Source: Archegozetes longisetosus (lineage: Eukaryota > Arthropoda > Arachnida > Sarcoptiformes > Trhypochthoniidae). From it: 64,000 nt of DNA. Every line of letters starts with the position of its first letter. Position 1 is the stretch's first letter. A program made the position numbers and the translations under genes. Below the pieces are notes generated by a model that saw only the letters and a list, made by a program, of their open reading frames with translations, did no database searches and had not been told where the DNA came from. The stretch lies in the NCBI GenBank assembly GCA_018873245.2, contig JAEMBT020000001.1:15452220-15516219 (forward strand), read 5' to 3'. Shown piece by piece: positions 45,301 through 57,139 of this stretch.

Positions 45301-45351
45301 TGTTAATAAAGGAAATATTATTATAAAATTTGGTAATAAGAACCTCTCGAA

Positions 45352-45770
45352 GTGGATGTCATCGCTAAGAAATTAATGATTGAATATGAAAATAATAATG
45401 ATCTATTTATCGATGATATAGATTTGCCGCTTTATAAATATGGACTTATGTTTAGATATATCAATCATTATTTTGACGTTGATATTCAGAAACAAAATCA
45501 AAAACTCAGATCCAATACTATGAGTATTTGGATATTAATCAATATTTTAAGACTATTTTTGACTTTAATGAATGTGGAGAACGGTAGAGTCCTAAATATT
45601 ATTTCGATATTGTACAATATATCGGTGATTTAATCGAATCCTATTACTTGAGTGCGTAATCTTTAGTCCTGTCCTTTATAGCTATAATACTTTTTAATGT
45701 CAAAGAAAAAAATTATTTTCAACGATTTCATATAACAAAGTCTCTAAAAGATTAGAACATGAAAGATGTG
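45352..45770 (+). pseudogene. GR5: truncated receptor pseudogene
   Basis: The typical leader GGTAATAAGAACCTCTCGAA is followed by GTG in place of the start codon. The frame then reads DVIAKKLMIEYENNNDLFID and continues KYGLMFRY-INHYFDVDIQKQ, lacking one Asp codon that the paralogues have. A one-base loss near 45592 (RV|PKYYFD in paralogues) shifts the frame. Past the shift YIGDLIESYYLSA, a stop, and LFNVKEKNYFQ are recognisable to about 45770. About two thirds of the gene (TM3 to TM7) is absent. It belongs to the GR2/GR4/GR7 subgroup. Confidence 0.85.
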
Positions 45771-46170
45771 CTATTATTCTATACATAATACTTGAAAGAT
45801 CGTGACTCACAATCATCGAAAGGATCGTATCTATTTTTGATCCAAAATATGAAAACAGGTATCTTTACTCCGTTACGATGTCTGAGAATTGGTACTCGTG
45901 TAGAGAAATTTAAGTTTTTCATAAATTAACGCCTGTTAATGACCGTTATCTGACTTGAGTAATAAAGAAAAAAATGTGATTTCCAAAATTGACTCGTTCC
46001 ATACTTAGTTGATCTTTCATTTAATTAAACATATTTCTGAAATTTATCTACACTGAAGCAACCCTAATATGTAAAATGCACTGATTTTAGCGCATTTTGT
46101 TATAATATAATGGGAAACTAAAACTTGTTTAATTACTAGGCTATTCATGTTTATAAGTATTTGAATGATT

Positions 46171-48560
46171 TGTTAGAGATGCAGCCCCGACTTGGGCTGA
46201 TGCATGAGTTATCGTACTGTATATGATTATTTAATGTATGGCGATTTGCAAATCACCGAAGATAACTATAACGCAATGGCTAAATATATTGAATATACAG
46301 AATCAGCTAATCTTGATTTCACTTGAACGAATAGAAACAACCGGAATCATGGGGATTGGCTTCAAATCAATGCACCTCCAGATGTATTGGCGACTGCTTT
46401 CTTTGCTTATGTTTAAAATGGCGAAAGCTGTTAATCTTATAGATGATTCTGAAAAATATCTGATACTTCACTCGAAAATATCCGAAAAATCCAATAAGAT
46501 TTACATCAATTCGATGACAAGTATCATTCACGCTGAAACTCCGATCATATTAACTTTGAACTAATGCAAAATCTATCATATCTGTAGCGTATGGAGTCAA
46601 AACAGCTAAAAATAACAGCTAAACAAAATTAGCTAAACAAAAACCGCTAAGCTTAAAAAGCTAAGTAAAATCAGCTAAAACAAAATAGCTAGACTAAAAC
46701 AGCTAACCCAAAAGAGCTAAAAAAGTTACAGCTAATCATAAAAACAGCTAAACCAAAACAGCTAATACAAACTGTACAAAATAAATAAAGCACTTTTATA
46801 ACTGTTATAAATGAATAATAAGTATATAATATTGCTGTGCATACTTGGCCACTATGTTAGCAAATAGGAGATCACCAAACAACGCCTGCTCAGCGGTCCT
46901 ACGGGTTCGGGTATGCAAATCGCTGCCCGTAAACGGAGCGAGTTATGCCTTTTCTTAGTGGCTAAAGTCCACTAATAAAGGTAACCTCTTCCGTTCCCCT
47001 ATCTCGCTCTCATGTTTGTGTTAGCTTGCACAGCCATTTTTATATAAAAATTTTCAAACATTAAGTCTATATGTATATTAATATAAAATTATCCCACATA
47101 GGAAATAAGTTCTATAATCCATATACATTTTCGACACTTAGCCTTAGAAATATTAACAATAGTATTTAATAATAGGGAAACAAAAAATATTAATTTGAAT
47201 TCTTAATTTTTTAAATTCTTAGTAGTGACAGTGGGAAAAATCTTAAAACTAAAAATTATAATCTATCGAATAAAGATTTTAAAATTCCTCGATTCTTAAA
47301 GATTGAATTTATCGTATTTGATTAAATTATTTATAGTATTATTTTTCCAAATAATCAACCATAGAAAAGATTTTCCAGAGTTAAAAAATTTCGTAGGGGT
47401 TCAGAAGGAGCTATTTCCACTTAGAAAATTATCTTTTTCATCTAGAAAATTTTATTGGAAATAGAATAATTTTTTATCAACAAGGATATGATTTAGCATT
47501 AAATGAAGTCATTGAATCTTAATATATAAATTGGAAACTTATTCAAAACATGAAACAAAAAAGATTAGAATATAACTCGTAAAGGTTCAGCTGATATTAA
47601 AGAGAACTAAAATAATAGTTCATGAGAATAACTTAATCCTATTTAAATTCCTCAAATATCACTATATATAGAATGTGAAAATATTATTGTAAATATATTC
47701 GTAGAAATCTGAACACTAAAGGATTAAATCTCTTAAGTTAATCTCTAATTTCTAAGAAATCGAAGTATTGTTACGATAAAACTCAATTGAAATCGTTTAT
47801 CATAAATTTTTTTAAGTTACCTGATTTTGATTAGCTGTTTTTACCATTAGCGCTTTTTACATTAGCTTATATTGATTAGCTGTTTTATTTTAGCTGTTTT
47901 TGTTTAGCTGTTTTTGTTTAGCTGTTTTTGTTAGCTTAATGGGTTTAGCTGTTTTGGATTAGCTCTTTTGTATTAGCTGTTTTTGCGTTAGCTATTTTTA
48001 CTTTAGCTGTTTTGATATAGAACCGATCTGTAGCTGTTAACAATTTCATTGACAACATGAGAAAAATAACTATCGCTTAACCACAGGATTTATATGTTAA
48101 AAGTAATGAATTCTATGATTTCTCTATCTTTATGATTAAACTGAATATGAAAAAAATCATGAATCGATTCTCAATATGTGATTAGTATTGATACCGATAA
48201 GAATGAAGTCGGATTCAGTAAAATTATGATCAAGTCCTATCAGGGAAAAGAAGTGACCTATATCAAGTCAGGGTATAAATTAATCAATGAATTAACTAAG
48301 AACAATTGGGAAATTGTTGGCAATCAGTTTATTATGAATGCAAGTCTAATCAACTCATATTTATAGCAAACAAATTAATTGATTGAAAAATTAAATACTT
48401 ATTTGTATAATGATTTCTATTTTATTTAGACAACTATTCATGTGAATACCAGAGCAGTAATCGATATGTCATTTTCTGATAATCAAACCTTCTATGAAGT
48501 TGGGTCAGATCATTATGAGTTGAGTCGAATGACATCTCTGATGTGGTTTCACGACAAATA
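46171..48560 (+). pseudogene. GH78 alpha-L-rhamnosidase pseudogene, locus 2, split by a transposon
   Basis: In order, with stops and shifts: DAAPTWADA, VIVLYMI, then MYGDLQITEDNYNAMAKYIE, NHGDWLQINAPPDVLATAFF, AYV and MAKAVNLIDDSEKYLILHSK up to ~46560. After the insertion, FIDNMRKNNYRLTTGF is at ~48055-48105, SIDTDKNEVGFSKIMIKSYQ at ~48183, and TIHVNTRAVIDM and FYEVGSDHYE at ~48430-48520. These follow the GH78 catalytic barrel (W-x-DA, YGD, GDWL, ATA-x-x-A, LTTGF) and the C-terminal beta-sandwich (VGF, VNT-x-A, Y-x-VGS). The enzyme would hydrolyse alpha-L-rhamnosides. The catalytic TxWE/SFNHY part is missing here but survives alone at 17643-17813. A possible short intron precedes 48430. Confidence 0.83.
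46589..48025. mobile_element. Foldback-like element with tandem-repeat inverted arms
   Basis: A 1,437-bp insertion has arms (46589-46762 and ~47820-48025) built of tandem variants of AAAACAGCTAA and its complement TTAGCTGTTTT, more than ten units each. It is flanked by a perfect 9-bp direct repeat ATCTGTAGC (46580-46588 and 48026-48034). Long inverted repeats made of short tandem repeats plus 9-bp duplications are the hallmark of Drosophila Foldback-type elements. The ~1.05-kb core has no recognised gene. A GC-richer patch near 46855-47030 may be a separate insertion. Confidence 0.88.
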
Positions 48561-48604
48561 TTAAAAATTATTGAAATAATTTGATCAACTATAAAAACTC
48601 ATTT

Positions 48605-49657
48605 ACAATACATGGAAATATCTAACTATGAAGATAGAACAAGCAATAAAATCGAACATGGTGAATGAATATGAACCAATTTTAGCAACAAGGTGCACGA
48701 ACTCCTCCGATTTTTAAATACCTTTGAAAGTTTAATAATTGCGCTATTTTAAGAAAAATAATCAAATTTTATTGAAAACAATATATTTCTATGATAAATA
48801 ATAGAATATTTATGAGATTGATATCTCGTATGACTAGAAGCATGGACATGGACTTTCCGTTCTACTGTCTCTTTTGTGTTCTTATGAGTTTTCTAGCTTG
48901 AATATGATTTAATTAACTTTAATTTGTTTAAAATCTACTCAGTTTCAGTTTTCATGGATTAGGTGAACTTTTTGTTTATGAAACCCTCTCAAAAGAGGTT
49001 CATACCAAGATTTTGGAGGAACGGGTGCTCCCTATATTGAGCGCCATTTTGATGACGGAAATGTTCTGCTTCTTCACGACAACCACCCGAGCCATGCGTC
49101 ACATTTTATTAAAGATTAGATCACAACAAATATCGGACCATTCGAAGATTTTGTGATTCCACACCCGAGGTATTGATAGAATTCATTTTAAAATAGTATT
49201 TAATCAAGTTTCCAGCCTTTCCCGGACCTAAATCACGATGAAAATGTCGGGCCAATCATAAAAAATTTGGTTCGCAGTGAAAGACCAGTCATCACACCAA
49301 AAGAAGATTTGTTGGCAGCTCTAGAGTCGGCCCACCAGAAGATGTGACTCTTTTTGGCGCTATTTCTTCATTAACCTGGCGGAATCCATGCCCAGGCGTT
49401 TATAGATTGTGCGACAAGCTTCTGGTGGGCATACGAGATATTAATCTCATAAATATTCTACTATTTATCATAAAAATCTACTATTTTCAATAAAATTTGA
49501 TCATTTTTTAAAAACTAGCTGAATTATTAAACTTGCAAGGGTATTTAGAAACCGGAGGAGTTCGTCCACCTTGTTGCTGAAATTGGTCCAAATTCATTCA
49601 CCATATTTGATTTTATTGCTTGTTCTATCTTCATTGTTATATATTTCCATGTGTTGT
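48605..49657 (+). mobile_element. Tc1-type element with ~225-bp inverted repeats
   Basis: Left arm ~48605-48827 and right arm ~49433-49657 are reverse complements. They share AAGATAGAACAAGCAATAAA, ACGAACTCCTCCG and AATAGAATATTTATGAGATT. The DNA on both sides continues a segment (49670-50095) that exists elsewhere without the element (17820-18260). Arms this long are unusual for Tc1 but known in some subfamilies. The enclosed transposase is broken. Confidence 0.85.
48955..49343 (+). pseudogene. Tc1-type transposase pseudogene, C-terminal part
   Basis: Fragments read GLGELFVYETLSKEVHTKIL and, after a one-base loss, HFDDGNVLLLHDNHPSHASH, where the HDN Asp is the second catalytic acid. They continue FIKD, a stop, and GPFEDFVIPHP, then after a gap FPDLNHDENVGPIIKNLVRS and ALESAHQKM. 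DLNHDEN corresponds to the D-L-N-P-x-E-N motif with the catalytic Glu. Between PHP and FPDLN lies a 39-bp stretch starting GT (49170) and ending AG (49208) that removes two stops. It is either a very short intron or an insertion. Confidence 0.75.
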
Positions 49658-49669
49658 ATATATACAATT

Positions 49670-50095
49670 CAGTTTTGTATTTGAATTCAACAACTATCAA
49701 TTTTAAAATTATGATTAATTTGATAAATAGTTAAGATTGTGGAAAAAAGTTCAAACTAAAATAAAATTGATTGGCTTGATATTGTGAAACAGGTATCCTA
49801 AGTAAACCAGAATAAAAAGTTTTGAAAAATGTTATTCAGAATATATTAATTTGAAAGGATGAGAACAAAAATAAAGATTTATGACTTACCAAAGTCACTC
49901 GACCATGCAAATTAAAGAAGAAAATAATGTTTCTGATTAAAAGCCAGTCATTTATCAATAATTGCCTCGATCGAGAGAAATCGAAAGAGTTGTAACGAAT
50001 GAGCCCATAGATAATCCTTAAATTTAAGCTCAAGTTCAACAGGACAAAATAGACTTCAGAGATGAATGGTTCATTGGGACTGAACTCTTTAGGCT
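49670..50095 (+). repeat. Duplicated segment, copy 2 (partner 17820-18260)
   Basis: Similar throughout to 17820-18260, but the short frame MFEKCDSEV of that copy is interrupted here. Downstream of GH78 locus 2, it supports the view that both GH78 remnants derive from duplicated loci sharing 3' flanks. Confidence 0.75.
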
Positions 50096-50757
50096 TAGAT
50101 GAAAAGCACTGAAGTCGAACTGCTTCATAAAAATAAGCTATCCCTCTTACTACATAACTTACTTTTACTTATAACTTATGATTTTGATAGGTTCTTTTCT
50201 TAGTTTAAATAGTTTTGTTATGTAAGAATTTTAATAACTTTAATTACCCAAAAATTACACCACTATTGAATTCCCAACCCAAATATAAGAAAAGATTTTA
50301 TTAGAGTCATGCAACGCCAGGAGACACATCGATTAGTTCTAGTTTTCTCTCCGACTAATTTTTTTAAACATGACGGTTCAAAATATGACTTTTTTATCTT
50401 AATTCCAAATCTGTCTATAACTATTTCTTTTCGATGAATAGACGTAACCGTCTTTTGACAAAAGAGTTTAACACAATCTATTATTAATAATAATTTACAA
50501 ATCTTTAATTTATTCTCAATTTCATTTTGTGAATTATCCAAATTCATTAATAGCATTGAAACAATTTTTTAAATCAAAATGGGGCCATCATAATCAGTAA
50601 TAATCACAAATTCAACGAACTTTTTATTAATATCATTTATTAACATATAATTTTATAAATATAGAATCAACGCGTTGACTCAACTCAGTACAAGAAGGTG
50701 TTAATATAACTAAAATTCTAGCGATTATCATATGAACAACTCTCTCAATCTATATGC
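50096..50757. other. Intergenic and 3' flank of GR6
   Basis: A 97-codon minus-strand open frame at 50263-50556 has no recognisable domain. From about 50600 the sequence is the GR-unit 3' flank, close to 19640-19800. Confidence 0.4.
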
Positions 50758-52134
50758 TCATTTCATAGTATTCGCAACTCTATTCGTTAGTAAAAAGAAT
50801 CGACAGAATATTGCAAACATCTATTTAACGAAAAAAAAAATTCTTTGGAATCGTTTCACATTAAAAATTGATACTTTGTGGAAGTCTTACTTTGAATGCA
50901 ATGACTGGTGTCATAACAAATTGATTACCACAAGAGAAACCAATCGGAAATCTATAGCTCGCTCTTTCCATAGTATTCAATAACTAATGTAAATTTAAAA
51001 ATTAATTGAATTTATTTGTAAAACAAACAATAAAAAATAATCTTAGGAACAAACTTTAATTTTGTTTTTCAATCCAATAGTGGAATTGAATTCAATGTAA
51101 AATTTAAACAAATATCTAAACGAATTCGAAGATTCCTTATTAATCGATGCAGTAATTAAGTTAATCGTAAAATGAGAAGAAGTCCAAACGATGCTCAAAA
51201 ATATCGCCAAATAATAAGTTGCCAGAAGTTGTTCTTCAAAGAAAACTTGTTGCAAGACCATTAGATTAAAGGGTATCAAAGTATAAGTCAATGCAAATAA
51301 ATATTTAGACCAGAATTTGTTGTGATGTTTAATATCATTACAAATACTGTTATGCCCTTCAATTATTTCTAATATTATTTTAGAACTCAAGAAAATTTTA
51401 TCCTTATTTGTATGCAATAATTTCTTATTAAATAATCTGAATCTGAATTTGCAATAATAACAAACAATGAAGTAATAGAAAATACTATGAGATATTATTA
51501 AAACTATGAAAATATATCCTATAAAGAAAAATACACTTAATATTCCATAAATTATTATTTCTTTCCAGTTGAAAAATATTATTAAAACAGAAGTTGCAAT
51601 CAAAATAAAAAATAATAGGATTATTCGAGTCTGAAATCTAATAAGTGTTAAAATATACCTAATATTTTTAACAAAATTTTTATATTCAACTTTATCTATT
51701 CTGATTTTTGTCTCATTTTGTAATCCTTTCAAAACTTTGATAATATGGAGCCATTGAAAATAATTTTCTTGTTTAAGGTTAAAAAGCATCATAATTCTTA
51801 AACAGAGCACTAAACCGCACATTGTTTCAATGTAATAGAATTTAGTTAAACCACCCATGTATTGGATAATATCGAAATAATACTTAGGAACACTTCGGTT
51901 TTCTATATTTGTTAAACATATAAAAGTTATAATAAAACTAATTACAAACCAAACACTCATAACATAAAATTTCAAACTCTGATTTCGTTTCTTGATATCT
52001 GTATCGAAATAATTATTGATATCATATCTAAACACAAGTCCATATTTATAAAGTGGTAAATCTATATCATTGATTACGAGATCATAATTATTATTTTCAC
52101 ATTCACTCACTGGTTGTTCTGAACTAGCATCCAT
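50758..52134 (-). CDS. Gustatory-receptor-like seven-transmembrane protein GR6
   Basis: Exons 51055-52134 (360 codons), 50891-50983 (31 codons) and 50758-50820 (20 codons plus TGA) give 411 residues. Introns are 71 and 70 bp. Exon 2 is one codon shorter than in its paralogues (ASYRFPIGF rather than SSNRFPIGF). It is the closest relative of GR1 and GR3 in the first exon (NRSVPKYYFDI, then LRIMMLFNLKQENYFQWLHI) and shares about 2.2 kb of upstream DNA with GR1. Distinctive substitutions include GHNSICNDI for EHNSICNDI and EEQLLATYYL between TM5 and TM6. The frame is open throughout with intact splice sites, so it is probably functional. Confidence 0.87.
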
Positions 52135-54400
52135 TTTGAGAGGTTCTTATTACCGAATTCTAAACAGTTATTATTGAACACTGAAAATAGTTTCTTATAA
52201 ATTCTAATCGATATTATTCTCTAGAAATGACTCTAATATTTATTCCACAAGAATTATTGATCTTCAAATGAATATAATTTTATTATCTAACTTGACACCT
52301 CTGTTGTGAGTAACTTTGAGATCATGCAAAATAAGTTTTTTGCGTGTTAAAGTCTATTTCCGAATTTCGAGTACTTTTCAGTTTAACTAAGAACGATATT
52401 AAACTTCTATTTTTGAAGATATCGTAGGTATCGTAATTTTACAATATAGGCAGTGACTTTAAAATCATGCATGTAAACAGTAAAGCACGATCACTGCGTG
52501 ATTGTGTCTGTCATTCGCTTTGTTTTGTTGTCAAACTTTAATTGTGATTTATTAATACTTTTGCCTTAAATGAATTAGAATTGAATCTCATTTAATATAG
52601 ATTATTATTTTGAGTGAGTACATCACTTTTCATTGTTATGCTTTATTATTAAATGATTTTACTAAATAGATTGCATAATATATTTTAACTAATAAATCAG
52701 TTTTCCAAAATGAACCGTGAGTAAAAGAGTTCATTAATTTAACTTAGTTTAGGCTTCAATATAAAGAGACTGTCGATGAAATTTAGCAGTAAATCTCAAC
52801 AACGAATTCTATACTCTTTGCATCATATTTATACTCCATTACTTAGTCACATTAATTTAATAATTTACTATTTTCTTAAATGTTTGTAAAGCAATGAACA
52901 TTAATACTTAAATCTATTGATATTATATTGAGTATTCACTTTTGGAAAACTGGGAATGATATTACAAAAAAATCTTGAATCCTGTAGATATCAGCCTAAT
53001 TCTGGAGGTTCGACAACTTTAATCCAATCACATTAATTCATCAGGCCCAGTGTTTTTAAGTGATCTGTGACCCAAAATGTGTGAAAAACATTTGTCTGAT
53101 TTCGAGCTCTAGATATGTCGCTTCAAAGATAAAGACAAATAATTCAGGATGCAAGTTAGCCATATTTTGACTATAAGAAAATTGAATTATCAATCGCTGA
53201 ATTATGTTCATAATGGGAGCTAAATTGCGCTAAGAGGAAATTGGGATATACCCTCTTAAGAAATTCATTAAATTTTACATTAAAATTGATTCATACGCAA
53301 AACTTATGAATCTTTAATAAGCTTATTAATAAATTTACTGCCACTCGTCCTGTATAATCATAATTAAATCTATGTCCTAATAGTTAAAAAATTTATTTTC
53401 ACTCAATTGTAAATAAGCAATGAACTAAATACTTAGAGTTCATGTATCATAACTGAATAAACTGACCAACATTTTGTGTAAAACTTGTAAAAGTTCTTAT
53501 TTAAATATTATTTTCATATAACCTATTAATCTTTGATGAAATACTTATTGATTTAAAATGCCCGTATCTCAAATAAATAACAAAACAAAAACATTTTGAT
53601 ATTTAGTTAGTTTTATTTATTTGTGAATTTTTATTATTGTTATTATTCAAATTAACCACATAATGCTCTGTGGTTTTAAACCATAGTGGGCTAAGTTAGC
53701 AAACACCATAGATGCAAAAAATCAACATAATTATGTTAAGATCTTTCCTAGCTATTCTGTGCATTTCTAAGAGTACAAATTTTTGAATTTGATTAGCTAT
53801 AAAATTAGGGATATTAATTTTATTCAAACTCTTATTCAGATCTCGGTTGATTAATCTATTTGATGGGATGAATATTGGAACGATTTCAGTTAAGTCTAAA
53901 TGCCACATTCGACGAATTTCATCTACGAGATCTCGGCATTTGATCATTTTATTTGAGAAGGTGCTATTGATATTGAGATTTCGAGGTTTCACTTGTGAAG
54001 AAGATGACGCGCTTAACAGTGATTCACCTAGAGAAAATTGAAGGGTAACAAAATAACTTTTGTATACCTAAACCAGTAAATTATTCAAGTTTATAATGTC
54101 ACGAATCCACAACATTTTTCCGATTATAATTATAAAATGATTTCATGATGTTATCGGTAAAATTTATTATTTCTCTTGTGAGTTCAAATGCATTATTTCT
54201 AAATATAACAAAATATTCCAGCTCATGATTCGAAATGGCTAATTGTATTAGGTTATAAACAATGCTTTTTTCGATTTTTTCATAAATTTTGTTTTAAAAA
54301 AACGAAAAAACTTTGTTAAAACCTAATAATACTAGTTATAATTTGCTTTTAAGCTTCAGTAACTTGTCAGATTTGAATTTAAAGTACGAAGATAGCTCAG
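52135..54400. repeat. 5' flank of GR6, duplicated block copy 2 (partner 21183-23700)
   Basis: Collinear with the GR1 flank, with landmarks GAGATCATGC near 52318, a palindromic ATCACTGCGTGAT near 52488, and TGACCCAAAATGTGTGA near 53068. It ends in the retrotransposon remnant. It lacks the MITE found in the corresponding GR3 flank. No functional gene was seen. Confidence 0.8.
53696..53992 (-). pseudogene. Non-LTR retrotransposon tail, better-preserved copy
   Basis: A 98-codon minus-strand frame contains MIKCRDLVDEIRRMWHLDLT, VPIFIPSNR and IQKFVLLEMHRIARKDL. The order of these blocks (K-x-x-D-L-x-x-E-I-x-x-M-W, V-x-P-I-x-I, L-x-K-x-x-L-L-x-x-x-R-I-x-R-K) resembles the C-terminal tail of reverse-transcriptase proteins from invertebrate non-LTR elements. 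No RT or endonuclease domain is present. A more decayed copy lies at 22690-23110. The assignment rests on a short motif pattern and is tentative. Confidence 0.5.
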
Positions 54401-54618
54401 TTATATTAGTTCACCATTGACTTTTGTACTTTTTAACCTCAAGTGAATGACGGATTTTGATTTGTTATTATTGTTTTATATAAAATATGTTTGAATTAAT
54501 TACAAAACTATTTGTGTTACTGTACAATTAAGACGATCGAATTTTAAACAATTCTAATGGCAGCATTCATTCAATAACTACTACTTATATTAATATGAAG
54601 GCTTCTTATTCTATTCGC

Positions 54619-55999
54619 TCATTTCATAGCATTCGCTACTCTGTTCGTCAACAAAAAGAATCGATAGAATATTGTGAACATCTATATAATGAATAATATT
54701 CTTTGGAATAGTTTCATATCAAAATCGAATACTTGTGGAGAGTCTTACTTTGAATGCAATGACTGGTGTCATAACGAATTGATTGCCACATGAAAAACCA
54801 ATTGGAAATCTATTACTGCTCACTCTTTCCATAGTATTTAATAACTAAATATAATATTGAAATAATCATTAATTTATTAATGTTAATAATAATAAGTGGT
54901 TTTCAGAACAAACTTTAATTTTGGTTTTTAATCCGATACTGGAATTTGAGTTAGAATAAAATTTAAATAAGTATTTATAAGACTTCGAAGATTCCTTGTT
55001 AATCGATGCAGTAATTGAATTAATCATAAAATGAGATAATAGCCAAACGATGGCAAAAAATGTGAATAAATAAAAAGTTACCAGAAGTAAATCTTCAAAG
55101 AAAATTTGCTGTAGAGTCATCAGATATGTGGGTATGAGTGTATAAGTCAATGAAAATAAATATTTAGACCAGAATTTGTTATGAATATTAATATCATTAC
55201 AGATACTGTTGTGCTCTTCTATTAACTCTAGTACCATTTTAGAGCTAAAGAAGATCTGATCCTCATTTGTATTCAATAGTTTGTTATTGAATGACTTAAG
55301 TCTGAAATTACAATAGTAACAAACAAGGAAGTAATAGAAAAGACTATAAGAAATTATTATTAGTACTGTGAAAGTATATCCTATAAAGAAAAATGCACTT
55401 AATATTCCATAAATTATTATCTCTTTCCAATCGAAAAAGATTATTAAAACAATAGCAGCGATCAAAGTCAAAAATAATTTAACTATATGAATCTGAATTC
55501 TAATAAGCGATAAAATATATCTAATATTTTTAACAAACTTTTTATATTCATTATTATTGTATAATCTGATAGTATTCTCAATTTCTAGTCCTTTTAAAAC
55601 TTTGATTATATGAAGCCATCGAAAATAATTTTGTTCTTTTATGTTAAAAAGTATGATGGCTACAAAAGAGAGAACTAAAGAAGATAATGCACTCATGTAA
55701 ATGAATTCAGTCAAACCTCCAATATATTGAATAATATCGAAATAATGTTTAGGAACTCTACCGTTATCCACATTCAGTAAAACTAAGAGAAATCTTAAAA
55801 TATTTATTAATATCCAAATACTCATAGCATTCGATCTGAGTTTTTGGTTCCGTTTCTTAATATCATATTCAAAATAATGATTGATGTCATATCTAAACAT
55901 AAGTCCATATTTATAAAGTGGTAAATCTATATCATTGATAAATAGATCGTCGTTATTATTTTTACATTCATCTATTGATTTTTCGGCGATCGCATCCAT
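54619..55999 (-). CDS. Gustatory-receptor-like seven-transmembrane protein GR7
   Basis: Exons 54914-55999 (362 codons), 54749-54844 (32 codons) and 54619-54681 (20 codons plus TGA) encode 414 residues, with 69- and 67-bp introns. The unspliced open frame continues 14 codons into intron 1. It starts MDAIAEKSIDECKNNNDDLF and groups with GR2, GR4, GR5 and the remnant at 29.5 kb. TM7 differs from the consensus by MFTIFYRFFLLTN, where Tyr replaces a conserved Cys. The leader CTTCTCGAAATGG precedes the start. No lesion was seen. Confidence 0.87.
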
Positions 56000-57049
56000 T
56001 TCGAGAAGTTCTTATTACCAAATTTTGAACAATTATTGTTGTTTTTTTGTTTTAATACGACTTACTCTTCTTTCAAACTACAGTTCTTACATTTAATGAA
56101 TATGAAGCAAAAACTTAAAATTATTTAAAACTTCTGCGAAGTTGAATACGTATTAGTCTTATAGAAATGACTCAAATATTTATTCAACAGCAATATCATT
56201 ATTGATCTTATATTTTACTATTTAACTTATTTGATATTTAGCAACATCGAGATAGTACGAAAATAAATTTTTCGCATGTAAAAGCTAACTTAGAATTTCG
56301 ATTACTTTTCGGTTTAATCAATAATAATAACTATATTTTTAAAGATATCGTAGGCGTCCTAATTTTGCAGTAGAGTAGGCGCTCGATATTTTGAACAAAT
56401 TTGATCAGTCTGTATTAATGTATACCTCTTTATTTTAAAATATTTGTCAAAAAGTTTAATATATAAGAACACATCAAATTTTCGCGTTAAATCACAATTA
56501 TCAGCACTGCCGAATAGTTCTGGTTCCAAAGATTTGTGGACGAACCTCAAGTCTGAACCCTAAAGTGGTTAGTATGTGCTTTTAGCCGCGGGTACTCTAG
56601 ACGTGAAAGGGTTCTAGATCTGAAACTGTTTAATTACTTCGAGGCTGTATTACAATTGAGTATAGAGTGTAAAGAGAATCCCTAAACCTATAATTATAAA
56701 AAAAAACATTAAATTACTGTAACTTTTAAAAATGAATGCTCATACATTATTAGAATTTTAATGAGTTTTCACAATATTTAATAATTAATATATTAATAAT
56801 CTTTTAAAAGTTTCGCATTTCAAGATTTATACGTAAAGATAAATTAAATTTAGTAATATTTTTAACATTTCGCTTTCAGACGAAGGTTTATTCTCTTTTC
56901 AAGGCCTTCCCCCAAAGACTATTTCGAAGTTATATGTTAATTGAGTATAAAGTATATGCACCCCTAAAGCATATTTGCTAAAAGCATTTCACTACTGTAA
57001 CTTTAAAAAAAGAATGTTTGTGCACTAAAAAATTCTTTTGAGATACAAT
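56000..57049. other. 5' flank of GR7 and a diverged tandem repeat
   Basis: The GR-unit flank reaches to about 56380, with its GAGATAGTACGAAAA block near 56250. After that, two diverged copies of a ~120-bp segment lie near 56650-56760 and 56935-57045, sharing AATTGAGTATAxAGT and ACTACTGTAACTTTxAAAAA. No gene was recognised. Confidence 0.5.
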
Positions 57050-57139
57050 TATAGGTGCCAGATTTAAAAACTCTAACTTGAGGAAAAAATCAATTATTGA
57101 GATATTGAATTAAACATAATTTATTTCACAAAATTGAAC

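Noticed and set aside
46600..48020. CRISPR-like array suggested by repeated AAAACAGCTAA units
   Set aside because: Units are 11 bp and imperfect, without unique spacers, and form inverted arms of a transposon in a eukaryotic genome.
50263..50556. 97-codon minus-strand frame
   Set aside because: No recognisable motif, and it lies in the flank between the duplicated segment and the GR6 unit.
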